64,000 nucleotides of DNA from Sinomonas terrae (lineage in GTDB: Bacteria > Actinomycetota > Actinomycetes > Actinomycetales > Micrococcaceae): contig NZ_JAKZBV010000001.1 of assembly GCF_022539255.1 (NCBI RefSeq), positions 3,596,001 through 3,660,000 of the forward strand. Reading direction: 5' to 3'. Shown in pieces: positions 8,369-16,633 of the stretch. The notes beneath the pieces were generated by a model. That model made no database searches. It saw only the letters and a program-made list of their open reading frames with translations, and had not been told where the DNA came from. Both the position numbers and the translations under genes were made by a program. Position 1 is the first letter of the stretch. Every line of letters begins with the position of its first letter.

Positions 8369-8920
8369 ATGACCGAGTTGAAGGAGCCGAAAGTGACCGA
8401 GATCTTCCCCACCCACCTCTTCTCGCAGTGGATCGCGGACAACGAGTCGAACCTGCGGCCGCCGGTGAACAACAAGGCCATGTGGACTGGCTCGAAGGAC
8501 TTCATCGTCCAAGTGGTCGGTGGCCCTAACCAGCGCACCGACTTCCACGTGGACCCTTACGAGGAGTGGTTCTACCAGGTCAAGGGCAACATGCACGTCA
8601 ATGTCATGACCGACGAGGGCCCCCAGCGCATCGACATCCGCGAGGGCGAGATGTGGCTCCTCCAGGGCAACCTCCCGCATTCTCCTCAACGGCCGGAGGC
8701 CGGCTCCATCGGCATCGTCATCGAGCGCATTCGCGAGGAGGGCACCCTGGAGAAGTTCCAGTGGTACTGCCTCGAGTGCTCGCACAAGATCCATGAGGTC
8801 GAGCTCCAGGTCCGCGACATCGTCGAGGACCTCCCCCCGGTGTTCGAACAGTTCTACAACAGCGACGACGCCGCCCGCACGTGCCCCAACTGCGGCGCCG
8901 TCCACCCCGGGCGGGGCTAA
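8369..8920 (+). CDS. nbaC: 3-hydroxyanthranilate 3,4-dioxygenase
   Basis: A 183-residue cupin dioxygenase that opens the ring of 3-hydroxyanthranilate to 2-amino-3-carboxymuconate semialdehyde (ACMS). The Fe(II) ligands expected for the family are present as His60 and Glu66 (FHVDPYEEW) and His104 (LPHSPQRP). The bacterial form's C-terminal rubredoxin-like iron site is intact with four cysteines (Cys134, Cys137, Cys172, Cys175). GGAGA precedes the ATG at 8369. This gene defines the pathway, because it separates it from catechol or 2-aminophenol meta-cleavage. It lies directly upstream of the matching decarboxylase. Confidence 0.95.
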   Translation: MTELKEPKVTEIFPTHLFSQWIADNESNLRPPVNNKAMWTGSKDFIVQVVGGPNQRTDFHVDPYEEWFYQVKGNMHVNVMTDEGPQRIDIREGEMWLLQGNLPHSPQRPEAGSIGIVIERIREEGTLEKFQWYCLECSHKIHEVELQVRDIVEDLPPVFEQFYNSDDAARTCPNCGAVHPGRG

Positions 8921-8922
8921 CC

Positions 8923-9987
8923 GTGGCGTTCGACGACGCCAATGCCCCCTCGCCGGCGGTGGACATCCACACCCACTACATCCCGAAGGGATGGCCTGCC
9001 CTCGAGGAGGTGACCGGTCACCCGGGGCCATGGCCCACCCTGAGGGTCGACGGTGAGCGCGAGGCCATGGTCATGCTCGGAGAGAAGGAATTCCGACCGA
9101 TCACGGACGACGCCTGGGCCGCCGAAGTCCGGCTCGAGCAGATGGACCTCGACGGCGTTGATGTCCAGGTGCTCTCCCCGACTCCGGTGTTCTTCAGCTA
9201 TTCCCGCGACGTTGCCACCGCGGCACGAGTGAGCGCGATCTTCAATGACCTCGCCCTCGAGATCGCCTCGCAGGGGGAAGGACGGCTGATTCCCTTCTGC
9301 CAGGTGCCCCTGCAGGACACCGATGCGGCCATCGCCGAGCTGGACCGCTCGATCTCCAATGGGCACCGAGGCGTCGAGATCGGCAACCACGTCGGCGATG
9401 TCGACCTCGACGATGAGGGCGTCGTCGCGTTCCTCCAGCATTGCGCCGAGCGGAACGTGCCGGTGTTCGTCCATCCGTGGGACATGGCATCATCGCCTCG
9501 GCTGGACCGCTGGATGGCCCAGTGGCTCGTCGGCATGCCAGCAGAGACGCACCTTTCCATCCTGGCGATGGTCCTCGGGGGCGCCTTCGACCGGTTGCCG
9601 GAGTCGCTGCGCCTCTGCTTCGCGCACGGCGGAGGCTCCTTCGCGCACTGGATCGGCCGTATGGACAACGCTTGGCACCGCCGTCCGGACCTCATTGCCA
9701 CCTCGGCCATGCCGCCGTCCCACTACGTGGGCCGCTTCAGCGTCGACTCGGTCGTGTTTGCCGAACCCAGCCTCCGCCTGCTCGTGGACGCCCTCGGGCA
9801 CGAGAACATCATGCTCGGCACCGACTTCCCCTACCCGCTCGGGGAGTCGCCGGCCGGTAGCCTGATCCGTTCCGCGTCGTTCCTCAGCCAGAACCAGCGC
9901 GAGGCAATGCTCGGCGGCAACGCCCTGCGCTTCCTTGGCTTGGTCCCCCAAGCCCTCCCGAGCTCACGGCAGAAGGTAGCGCTGTGA
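8923..9987 (+). CDS. nbaD: 2-amino-3-carboxymuconate-6-semialdehyde decarboxylase (ACMSD)
   Basis: A 354-residue amidohydrolase-superfamily decarboxylase. Zinc ligands follow the ACMSD pattern: the N-terminal DIHTHYIP (His16 and His18), an internal histidine in FAHGGGSF, and the aspartate in LGTDFPYP. It removes CO2 from ACMS, which otherwise cyclises spontaneously to quinolinate, and gives 2-aminomuconate semialdehyde for the dehydrogenase. The GTG at 8923, two bases after the dioxygenase stop, is preferred over the upstream in-frame ATG at 8881, which would lie inside the dioxygenase gene. The 3' end overlaps the hydratase start by four bases. Confidence 0.94.
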   Translation: MAFDDANAPSPAVDIHTHYIPKGWPALEEVTGHPGPWPTLRVDGEREAMVMLGEKEFRPITDDAWAAEVRLEQMDLDGVDVQVLSPTPVFFSYSRDVATAARVSAIFNDLALEIASQGEGRLIPFCQVPLQDTDAAIAELDRSISNGHRGVEIGNHVGDVDLDDEGVVAFLQHCAERNVPVFVHPWDMASSPRLDRWMAQWLVGMPAETHLSILAMVLGGAFDRLPESLRLCFAHGGGSFAHWIGRMDNAWHRRPDLIATSAMPPSHYVGRFSVDSVVFAEPSLRLLVDALGHENIMLGTDFPYPLGESPAGSLIRSASFLSQNQREAMLGGNALRFLGLVPQALPSSRQKVAL

Positions 9988-10787
9988 TCCAGCAGATCGA
10001 GACCGCACACCGCACAGCCCTCCGCCAACTGGCCGAGGAGCTCCTCGAGGCGTCCCAGCTCCGCCGCGCAATCGCCCCGCTGCGCAGCCGGCTCGCCTCA
10101 ATGAACCTCCAGGACGCCTACGACATCCAGACCCTCCAACTCCAGGAGCACCTCACTGAGGGACGAGTCCTTGCTGGACGCAAGGTCGGCCTGACCTCGC
10201 TGGCCATGCAGCAACAGCTCGGAGTGGACCAGCCCGACTTCGGCTTCTTCTTCGAAGACATGGTTCACGGGGACGGGGCACAAGTCCCAGCAGCAGACTT
10301 CATCTCCCCCAAGGTCGAGCCAGAGTTCGGGTTCGTCCTCGGGCGTACCCTCATGGGCCCCAAGGTGACCCGCGAGCAGGCCGCCGCCGCGGTCGAGGCG
10401 GTGTATCCCGCGATCGAGATCATCGACTCTCGGATCGCCGACTGGGACATCAAACTCGTCGACACCGTCGCCGACAACGCCTCCTGCGGTGCCATCGCGG
10501 TCGGGCCAGCCCCGCTTCCCGTCACCCTCGAAGACCTCGCAGGGACTGAATGCACCCTGCGGATCGACGGTCGGCCACGCGGCACCGGGACGGGAGCGGC
10601 GGTGATGGGCGACCCCATCGCGCCGCTCGTGTGGCTTGCCGACGTCCTTGGGGAGCAGGGTGTGGCCCTCGAAGCAGGGCAGCTCATCCTCCCGGGCTCC
10701 TTCACCGCCGCCCAACCCGTCGTCGCAGGGGAATCGGCGACGGCTGATTTCGGCCCGCTCGGCTCGCTCACCATCCACTTCGTCTAG
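9984..10787 (+). CDS. mhpD: 2-oxopent-4-enoate (2-hydroxypentadienoate) hydratase
   Basis: A 267-residue MhpD-type hydratase. The motifs GRKVGLTSLAMQQQLGV, PDFGFFFEDMV and PKVEPEFGF are those of 2-keto-4-pentenoate hydratases, and IEIIDSRIADW follows. It adds water to 2-hydroxypenta-2,4-dienoate to form 4-hydroxy-2-oxovalerate, the substrate of the aldolase encoded further downstream. The GTG start at 9984 overlaps the ACMSD stop (GTGA). It is paralogous to the decarboxylase at 7127-7942; the two are told apart by the motifs named and by pathway logic. Confidence 0.9.
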   Translation: MIQQIETAHRTALRQLAEELLEASQLRRAIAPLRSRLASMNLQDAYDIQTLQLQEHLTEGRVLAGRKVGLTSLAMQQQLGVDQPDFGFFFEDMVHGDGAQVPAADFISPKVEPEFGFVLGRTLMGPKVTREQAAAAVEAVYPAIEIIDSRIADWDIKLVDTVADNASCGAIAVGPAPLPVTLEDLAGTECTLRIDGRPRGTGTGAAVMGDPIAPLVWLADVLGEQGVALEAGQLILPGSFTAAQPVVAGESATADFGPLGSLTIHFV

Positions 10788-10811
10788 ACCGCCAGCAGAG
10801 GAACCACCCCT

Positions 10812-11753
10812 ATGCGCAAGAAGACCGCCGCGATCATCGGCTCCGGCAATATCGGCACAGATCTGATGTTCAAGATCATGCGCCGATCGAAGAACCTCGA
10901 GGTCAGGTACATGATCGGCATCGACCCTGATTCGGATGGCCTCGCCCGCGCGAAGCGCCTCGGCGTCACGGTCTCGGCCGAGGGCGTCGACTGGCTCCTT
11001 GAACAGGAGGACAGGCCCGACTTCGTGTTCGAGTGCACCTCGGCCAAGGCCCACGCCGCCAACGCACCCAAGTACCGCGAGGCTGGAATCCACGCGATCG
11101 ACCTGACCCCGGCCGCCGTCGGTCCGTATGTCGCCCCGGTCGTGAACCTCGACTCGGTGGAGGACGTCCTGAACGTCAACATGATCACCTGTGCCGGCCA
11201 GGCAACGACCCCGATCGTCGCCGCCGTCTCCTCCATGGTCCCGGTGGACTACGCGGAGATCGTCGCCTCCATCGCATCCAAGTCAGCAGGCCCGGGCACC
11301 CGAGCCAACGTCGACGAGTTCACCGAGACCACGGCGAAGGCCCTTGAGGTCCTCGGCGGCGCGAAGCGCGGCAAAGCGATCATCATCATCAACCCGGTCG
11401 AGCCCCCCATGATCATGCGCAACACGATCTACTGCGCGATCCCCCCAGAGGCGGCCGAACCGGGCGAGACCCAGGATGCGATCCGAGCCGCGATCGAGGC
11501 GGCCGTGGCAAAGATCAAGGACTACGTCCCAGGGTACGACCTCCGCGCAGAGCCGCAGTTCGACTCCGCCCGCGAGGACTGGGGCGGCAACGGCAGGGTC
11601 GGGGTCTGGGTCCAGGTGCGCGGGGCCGCGGACTATCTCCCCGAGTACGCGGGGAACCTCGACATCATCACCGCCGCCGCCACCCGCACAGCAGACCTGC
11701 TCGCCGAGAAGATCGACAGCTCCCAGCTGGCTGCCGCCGGCACCGAGAAGTAA
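10812..11753 (+). CDS. mhpF: Acetaldehyde dehydrogenase (acylating)
   Basis: A 313-residue acylating acetaldehyde dehydrogenase that makes acetyl-CoA from acetaldehyde channelled from the aldolase. The Rossmann motif AIIGSGNIGTDLM begins at residue 8, and the catalytic cysteine is in NMITCAGQATTP. The ending carries the usual LDIITAAATRTA helix. It starts at ATG 10812, 24 bases after the hydratase, and is followed after 12 bases by the aldolase gene, in the standard order for this two-subunit complex. Confidence 0.95.
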   Translation: MRKKTAAIIGSGNIGTDLMFKIMRRSKNLEVRYMIGIDPDSDGLARAKRLGVTVSAEGVDWLLEQEDRPDFVFECTSAKAHAANAPKYREAGIHAIDLTPAAVGPYVAPVVNLDSVEDVLNVNMITCAGQATTPIVAAVSSMVPVDYAEIVASIASKSAGPGTRANVDEFTETTAKALEVLGGAKRGKAIIIINPVEPPMIMRNTIYCAIPPEAAEPGETQDAIRAAIEAAVAKIKDYVPGYDLRAEPQFDSAREDWGGNGRVGVWVQVRGAADYLPEYAGNLDIITAAATRTADLLAEKIDSSQLAAAGTEK

Positions 11754-11765
11754 GGAGGGGCCAGC

Positions 11766-12800
11766 ATGGGTTCCCAAGACAATGCCCCCGAGGTCCGCCT
11801 CACCGACACCACCCTGCGCGACGGCTCCCACGCAATGAGCCACCGCTTCACCGAACGGCACGTCCGTGACGTCGTCCGTGCCCTCGACGACGCGAACATC
11901 AAGGTCATCGAGGTCACCCATGGCGACGGCCTCGGCGGGTCCTCGTTCAACTACGGCTTCTCCCTCACCCCAGAGCTCGACCTCGTCCGCGCCGCCGCCG
12001 ACGAGGCCAAGGAGGCCAAGATCGCCGTCCTCATGCTCCCGGGCCTCGGCACCATCCACGACCTCAGCAAGGCCCACGATGCGGGAGCCTCCGTCGCGCG
12101 CATCGCCACGCACTGCACCGAGGCCGACATCTCCATCCAGCACTTCCAGCACGCCCGCAGGCTCGGCATGGAGACAGTGGGCTTCCTCATGCTCTCCCAC
12201 CGGGTGGGCCCGGGGGAGCTCGCCCAGCAGGCCCGCATCATGGCCGATGCCGGCTGCCAGTGCGTCTACGTCGTCGACTCCGCCGGCGCCCTCATCCTCG
12301 ATGATGTCTCCGAGCGCGTCTCCGCCCTCGTGGCCGAGCTCGGCGCCGACGCCCAGGTTGGATTCCATGGCCACCAGAACCTGAGTTTCGGCGTGGCGAA
12401 CTCGGTCTTTGCCGCACGGGCCGGGGCCAAGCAGATCGACGGTACCCTCGTCGCCCTCGGCGCCGGCGCCGGCAACTCCCCCACGGAGGTCCTCGCCGCT
12501 GCCTTCGACCGCCTAGGGATCAGGACCGGCGTCGATGTCCAGGGCCTGATGGCCGCGGCCGAGGACGTCGTGAAGCCCTTCATCACCCGCATGCCCGTCA
12601 TGGACCGGGCATCCATCATGCAGGGCTACGCGGGCGTCTATTCGTCGTTCCTCATCCACGCCGAGCGCGCCGCCGAGCGCTACGGGGTCCCCGCCCACCG
12701 CATCCTCGAAGAGGTCGGCAGGGCCGGCTACGTCGGCGGCCAGGAGGACATGATCGTCGACGTCGCCGTCCAGCTCGCCGGGCAGCGTCCGGCCGCCTGA
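11766..12800 (+). CDS. mhpE: 4-hydroxy-2-oxovalerate aldolase
   Basis: A 344-residue DRE-TIM metallolyase that cleaves 4-hydroxy-2-oxovalerate to pyruvate and acetaldehyde. The N-terminal RLTDTTLRDGSHAM provides the metal and catalytic arginine/aspartate signature, and GFHGHQNLSFGVAN supplies the metal-binding histidines. The C-terminal helical region that contacts the dehydrogenase is present. AAGGAGG lies just upstream of the ATG. With the preceding gene it completes conversion of the ring carbons to central metabolites. Confidence 0.95.
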   Translation: MGSQDNAPEVRLTDTTLRDGSHAMSHRFTERHVRDVVRALDDANIKVIEVTHGDGLGGSSFNYGFSLTPELDLVRAAADEAKEAKIAVLMLPGLGTIHDLSKAHDAGASVARIATHCTEADISIQHFQHARRLGMETVGFLMLSHRVGPGELAQQARIMADAGCQCVYVVDSAGALILDDVSERVSALVAELGADAQVGFHGHQNLSFGVANSVFAARAGAKQIDGTLVALGAGAGNSPTEVLAAAFDRLGIRTGVDVQGLMAAAEDVVKPFITRMPVMDRASIMQGYAGVYSSFLIHAERAAERYGVPAHRILEEVGRAGYVGGQEDMIVDVAVQLAGQRPAA

Positions 12801-12808
12801 GAGTTGCG

Positions 12809-14626
12809 ATGCCCGCCCTCATCACGAGCAGGAGAGCCGCTGCTGTGACGGAGCGCGGGAACCTGAAACCACTCTGGCTGGTGGTCCTCGCCCTCCTCGC
12901 CACCGCAGCACCCCTGACCACCGACCTGTACCTTCCGGGCTTTCCCCGAATCCAGTCCGAATTCTCCTCCTCGGCCTCGGCGGTACAGCTGACCCTCACG
13001 GGCTTCTTCATCGGGATGGCCGTGGGACAGCTGGCCTTCGGTTCCCTCTCGGACCGGTTCGGCCGCATCGGGCCCCTCCTTCTCGGCACCGCCGGGGCCG
13101 TCGGATCCTCCGTCCTCGCCGCTCTGGCGCCCACGCTCGAGGTCTTCGTCGCGGCACGTCTGCTGCAGGGCCTGTGCGGAGCGGCCGGGGTCGTCATCGC
13201 CAGGGCCATGGTGGTAGACCTGACCGAGGGTGCCCAGACGGCCAGGACGATGAGCGTGATGGTTTCCATCACCGGCATCGCCCCTGTGGTGGCGCCTAGC
13301 CTCGGCGCCATGCTTGTCGGGCCGATCGGCTGGCGCGGGATCATGGCAACGCTGGCCGCGCTCTTCCTCCTCATGCTGGCAGGGGTGCTGCTGGTGTGCC
13401 GCGAGACGCACCCGCCCACGGCACGGGGACAGCTGAGCATCACAGGGGGCTTCGCCCAGCTCTTCCGGGTGCCGCGCTACCTCGGCTACGCAGGCCTCTA
13501 CGCGACGGCGTTCGCGACCATGATGGCGTACATCTCGGCGAGTTCGTTCGTGTACCAGGACGTCATGGGGTTCACGGCGCCGGGCTACGGCCTGTTGTTC
13601 GGGATCAATGCGGTCGGGCTCGTCGCGGCCGGGTTCGTATCGTCGCGGCTCGCTGGTCGTTACGGTCCACGGCGGCTCATCAGCGCGGCAGTTCCCGCCC
13701 TCCTGGCCAGCTCGATCGTCGTCCTCGCAGTCGCCGTCGCGCCCGTACCCCGCTGGATCCTGGCGCTTCCCATCCTGTCCGCAGTGACCAGCGTCGGGTT
13801 CATCTTGGGCAATGCCTCGGCGCTGGCCCTCCAGGAAGTCCGCCGTGTCTCGGGCAGCGGATCGGCGTTCCTGGGAGCTGTCCAATTCCTGCTCGGGGCT
13901 CTGGTCGCGCCCCTTGCGGGCCTCGGCGGCGAGCATACCGCCGTTCCGCTGGGGATCATCATGACCGCCACCGCCGGATGCACCTGCATCCTCGCCTGGA
14001 TGCTGGGCGGTACCCGAATGCCTGAGCGCAGGAAGTCCGCCAAGCAGCACTCTGAGGCCTTGCATCATCGAGCCACCTTCACCGTCCGCCGTTCCGTGCC
14101 CTCGGACCATGAGGCGATCCTCGGTCTGATGTCAGCAGCCCGAGGCGATTCCCGGAGCGAGACGGAGCGCTCTGAGCACGGGTTCGTTCAGGGGCTCATG
14201 GACGAGCCAATCCTCAGGCGTCTCGAGACCGGCCCGGGGATCTTCGTGGCGGAAGAGGCGGAAAGCGGCCGGCTCGCCGGCTTCGCCATGACCTGCCTGC
14301 CACACGCCGTCGCCCATAATCCGCCGGCTGCCCGAGCTGTAGAAGCTGCGGCAGAACGGAGGCCGGACGCACGGCGCTTCGTCTACGGACCCACCGCCGT
14401 CGACCCCGTCTTCCGCGGCCAAGGCGTGCTCACCATGCTCCTCCTGCATCTGTGCCAGGAACTCGGGAACTCGTACGAGGAGGGCGTCGCGTTCGTGGAC
14501 CATGCCAACGGCAAGTCGCTCGCGATCCACACCCATTACGGAATGACCGCACTGCCGCCCTTCGTCCTCGGGGGCCACACCTACACGCCCTTCGTCTTCG
14601 GCCCAGACCTCTTCGTCCGGCCCTGA
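12809..14626 (+). CDS. Bcr/CflA-type MFS transporter fused to a GNAT acetyltransferase domain
   Basis: A 605-residue, apparently unbroken fusion. Residues about 22-400 hold twelve hydrophobic helices of a Bcr/CflA-like drug:H+ antiporter (TTDLYLPGFP near helix 1 and LSDRFGR between helices 2 and 3). After a short basic linker (about 402-422), residues 423-605 form a GNAT N-acetyltransferase domain. Its acetyl-CoA loop reads AVDPVFRGQGVL at 530-541, and a C-terminal strand region follows. With an even number of helices the enzyme domain should face the cytoplasm. The gene is last in the catabolic operon, eight bases after the aldolase. Start may be ATG 12809 or GTG 12845, which has a better AGGAG. 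The function is not known; acetylating and exporting an amine-bearing pathway intermediate is one inference. Confidence 0.85.
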   Translation: MPALITSRRAAAVTERGNLKPLWLVVLALLATAAPLTTDLYLPGFPRIQSEFSSSASAVQLTLTGFFIGMAVGQLAFGSLSDRFGRIGPLLLGTAGAVGSSVLAALAPTLEVFVAARLLQGLCGAAGVVIARAMVVDLTEGAQTARTMSVMVSITGIAPVVAPSLGAMLVGPIGWRGIMATLAALFLLMLAGVLLVCRETHPPTARGQLSITGGFAQLFRVPRYLGYAGLYATAFATMMAYISASSFVYQDVMGFTAPGYGLLFGINAVGLVAAGFVSSRLAGRYGPRRLISAAVPALLASSIVVLAVAVAPVPRWILALPILSAVTSVGFILGNASALALQEVRRVSGSGSAFLGAVQFLLGALVAPLAGLGGEHTAVPLGIIMTATAGCTCILAWMLGGTRMPERRKSAKQHSEALHHRATFTVRRSVPSDHEAILGLMSAARGDSRSETERSEHGFVQGLMDEPILRRLETGPGIFVAEEAESGRLAGFAMTCLPHAVAHNPPAARAVEAAAERRPDARRFVYGPTAVDPVFRGQGVLTMLLLHLCQELGNSYEEGVAFVDHANGKSLAIHTHYGMTALPPFVLGGHTYTPFVFGPDLFVRP

Positions 14627-15065
14627 CCCGTTGCAACCGTCCTCCGACTTCCACAGAACGAGACACGCACCAGCCCCGGTTCAAAGCCTTATGCGGTCTG
14701 GCTCCGGCTACCTTGTCGCCCCGTTGATAGCCGACCGTCACCGCGCGGCGACTCGGCTGCTGACCAAAAGGCGTAACCGCCGGGTGAGGGACGCGACGGC
14801 GCAGCGTGGAAGATGCGTTAGGGCGCACCCCAAAGGGTGCACGAGGATGAGGTGCCTTGAAAACGCAGGGTGGGCTTGGCGAGCAGGACAGCGCGCCGCA
14901 GGTTCCGAACCCTGGCCCGGGGACCAGGGCACCCGTCTACGTCGACCGCGATGTAATTCAGACTCCTACTTTGAAGCGCGAGACCACCGCTTCACCTCGT
15001 CTGCGCGGGGCGTCAGGCTCCCGATGATTCGTTCAGGCGCCCCGGCGAGAACGCCAGGGCTCCTC
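14627..15065. other. Intergenic stretch without a recognisable intact gene
   Basis: Open frames here have no family features and conflict with each other. A short GCACCC/GGGTGC hairpin lies near 14823-14838 but has no T-tract. The segment separates the catabolic operon from the tRNA-Thr(TGT) and DUF429 remnant. Confidence 0.5.
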
Positions 15066-15300
15066 TCATCGAGAAGAAGCCTCTGGTGCGAGCTTCTCCA
15101 GCTGCACGCTCGGAACATGAATCCAGCCTTCCACACGGGCCAGGTCGACCAGTTCCTCAGCCGGGCGGTAGGTGGCCCCCACGGCCGCCGCCCGGCCGTG
15201 ATCGTGGCGATGACGGCGTCAAACAGGTCGTGGGACTGGCAAAGCGCTTCCACGTTTCTCCACCAGGCCCGGCACCGCGGGAAGGCGAGGGACGGAAATA
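15066..15300 (-). pseudogene. DUF429-like remnant with a one-base frameshift
   Basis: On the minus strand one frame reads WRNVEALCQSHDLFDAVIATIT, here split as WRNVEALCQS and HDLFDAVIATIT. A second frame continues with RAAAVGATYRPAEELVDLA and ends RVEGWIHVPSV...EASSR at a TGA (15066-15068). Joined together they resemble the C-terminus of DUF429 proteins, where a 'DAL..A..ARAAA' helix is followed by 'EGWIHLP'. The two halves come into frame if one C is restored in a GCCGGG run near 15200. No start or N-terminal half exists before the tRNA, so it looks truncated as well as frameshifted. A sequencing error could explain the shift but not the missing 5' half. Confidence 0.55.
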
Positions 15301-15355
15301 GGGGGAGGTCGGGCCATCCGGCGAGCCGGATCCCCCGGATCCCTTGGGAACACTG

Positions 15356-15429
15356 AGCCCCCTGCCGGATTCGAACCGGCGACCCTCTGTTTACAAGACA
15401 GATGCTCTGGCCAACTGAGCTAAGGAGGC
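15356..15429 (-). tRNA. tRNA-Thr (anticodon TGT)
   Basis: The minus strand folds as a full cloverleaf. A seven-pair acceptor stem is formed by GCCTCCT and AGGGGGC, the D-arm is TAGCTCAGTTGGCC, the anticodon loop is CTTGTAA (anticodon TGT, reading ACA), and the T-arm is GGTTCGAATCC. CCA is not encoded. Confidence 0.95.
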
Positions 15430-15466
15430 GAAGCGCCCAGCGAGGGCGCACCCCACAAGGGTAGCA

Positions 15467-15505
15467 AAGCAAAACGGCCCGGCCCCCACCAAGGGGCCGG
15501 GCCGT
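15467..15505 (-). terminator. Rho-independent terminator of the DsbA-like gene
   Basis: A long GC stem (ACGGCCCGGCCCC with GGGGCCGGGCCGT) closes over a short loop. On the minus strand it is followed by TTTTGCTTTG, about 30 bases after the stop codon at 15538. Confidence 0.85.
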
Positions 15506-15537
15506 CGTCGTACGTCAGCTCGGGCGAGCCGGGAAGG

Positions 15538-16440
15538 CTACGCCTTTGCCCGTGCGTCGAGATCCGCTTGGAGGAAGGCGTCGAACGCCTGGTTCGCGGA
15601 GTCGCCGATGCCCCACTGCTTGCCGTCGACGAACGCTGTCGGCGTCCCCGTCACGCCGAACGAGGCGGCGAGCGCAGTCGTGTACTTCACCCAAGGTCTA
15701 TATGTCTTGCTGTCGACGCATTGGGAGATGTTCGCCCCGAGTTTGGACGCTATGTCTTTGAGCTGCTGGTCGGAGAGACCGGCCGACCCTTCAGCTGGCT
15801 GCTGGGCGTAGAGCTGCGAGAAGAAGTCCGCGTACTTGTCCGGGTATTGATTGGCGACGCACGCGGCCGCGGACGCGGCGCGGGACGAGTAGTTCGTCGT
15901 CGAGTTCTGGTCAAGGAAGGCGATCGGGCGGTACTCGAGCGTGATCTGCCCCGAGTTGCGCAGCTGGGTGAGCTTGTCGCCGTACGTCTTCTCGAAGTTG
16001 CCGCACACGGGGCAGATGAAGTCCACGTAGACAACAACCTTCGCAGGCTGGCCCTTGGGGGCCGCCTCGACGCCCTTCGCATTGGCCTGCTGGCCCTGCG
16101 AGGGTTGGGCGGTGGGCGTGGAGATCGTGGACGCGTTGACGGTCGACGCCGGCTCGGCAGTCACCGCGCTGCCCTTGCCGAGGGTGATGCCCCCGTTGGC
16201 ATTCATGTTCGCTGGGCTCGGCCCGCTGTTCGCGATCGGGGCGTTCTGCTGCATCGACGAGGAGACGACGATCGCGATGATGGCGATGACCGCCACGAGC
16301 GCCACCACGACACCCCACCGGACGAGAAGCCGGTTCCGCTTCTCCTTCTTCTGCTGTGCCTCGCGGATCTGGCGGGCCTTCTCGCGGGCAGCGGCGGTCC
16401 GCTCCGCTTTCGTGGGGCGTGGTTGATTGGAGGGGCTCAT
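15538..16440 (-). CDS. Membrane-anchored DsbA/thioredoxin-fold protein
   Basis: A 300-residue protein. It begins with a highly charged cytoplasmic segment (about 1-38, mostly Lys/Glu/Arg/Gln), then one membrane helix (about 39-61) and a low-complexity Ser/Thr/Gln linker. The DsbA-like thioredoxin domain starts near residue 132, with the redox motif CPVC at 143-146 and the cis-proline loop GVTGTPTAF near the end. The active domain should lie outside the membrane and handle thiol-disulfide exchange of exported proteins. The ATG at 16440 is chosen because GAGGAA precedes it and the 53 residues upstream in frame look non-coding. It is divergent from otsA and ends in a strong terminator. Confidence 0.9.
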   Translation of the reverse strand: MSPSNQPRPTKAERTAAAREKARQIREAQQKKEKRNRLLVRWGVVVALVAVIAIIAIVVSSSMQQNAPIANSGPSPANMNANGGITLGKGSAVTAEPASTVNASTISTPTAQPSQGQQANAKGVEAAPKGQPAKVVVYVDFICPVCGNFEKTYGDKLTQLRNSGQITLEYRPIAFLDQNSTTNYSSRAASAAACVANQYPDKYADFFSQLYAQQPAEGSAGLSDQQLKDIASKLGANISQCVDSKTYRPWVKYTTALAASFGVTGTPTAFVDGKQWGIGDSANQAFDAFLQADLDARAKA

Positions 16441-16633
16441 TGTTCCTCGTGTCAGGTCGCGGCACGCCTCAGCGCGCCCGGTCGGCGTCGGGGACAGTGT
16501 ATTCCAGCAGGCCTGAAGCAGCCCGGCAGAAGCACTTAACCGGCGAAACGATCGGCCAATCCGCGCGGTTCCTTGATTGCTCTGTGATCGTCGCCGCACC
16601 GCTCCCCGGTAGGGTGGAGGGAGATTCCAGCGA

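Noticed and set aside
12728..14110. A 460-codon minus-strand frame
   Set aside because: Antisense to the MFS-GNAT gene, which has clear motifs; the product is low-complexity and charged.
14631..15356. A 241-codon plus-strand frame
   Set aside because: Runs antisense through the DUF429 remnant up to the tRNA; no recognisable domain.
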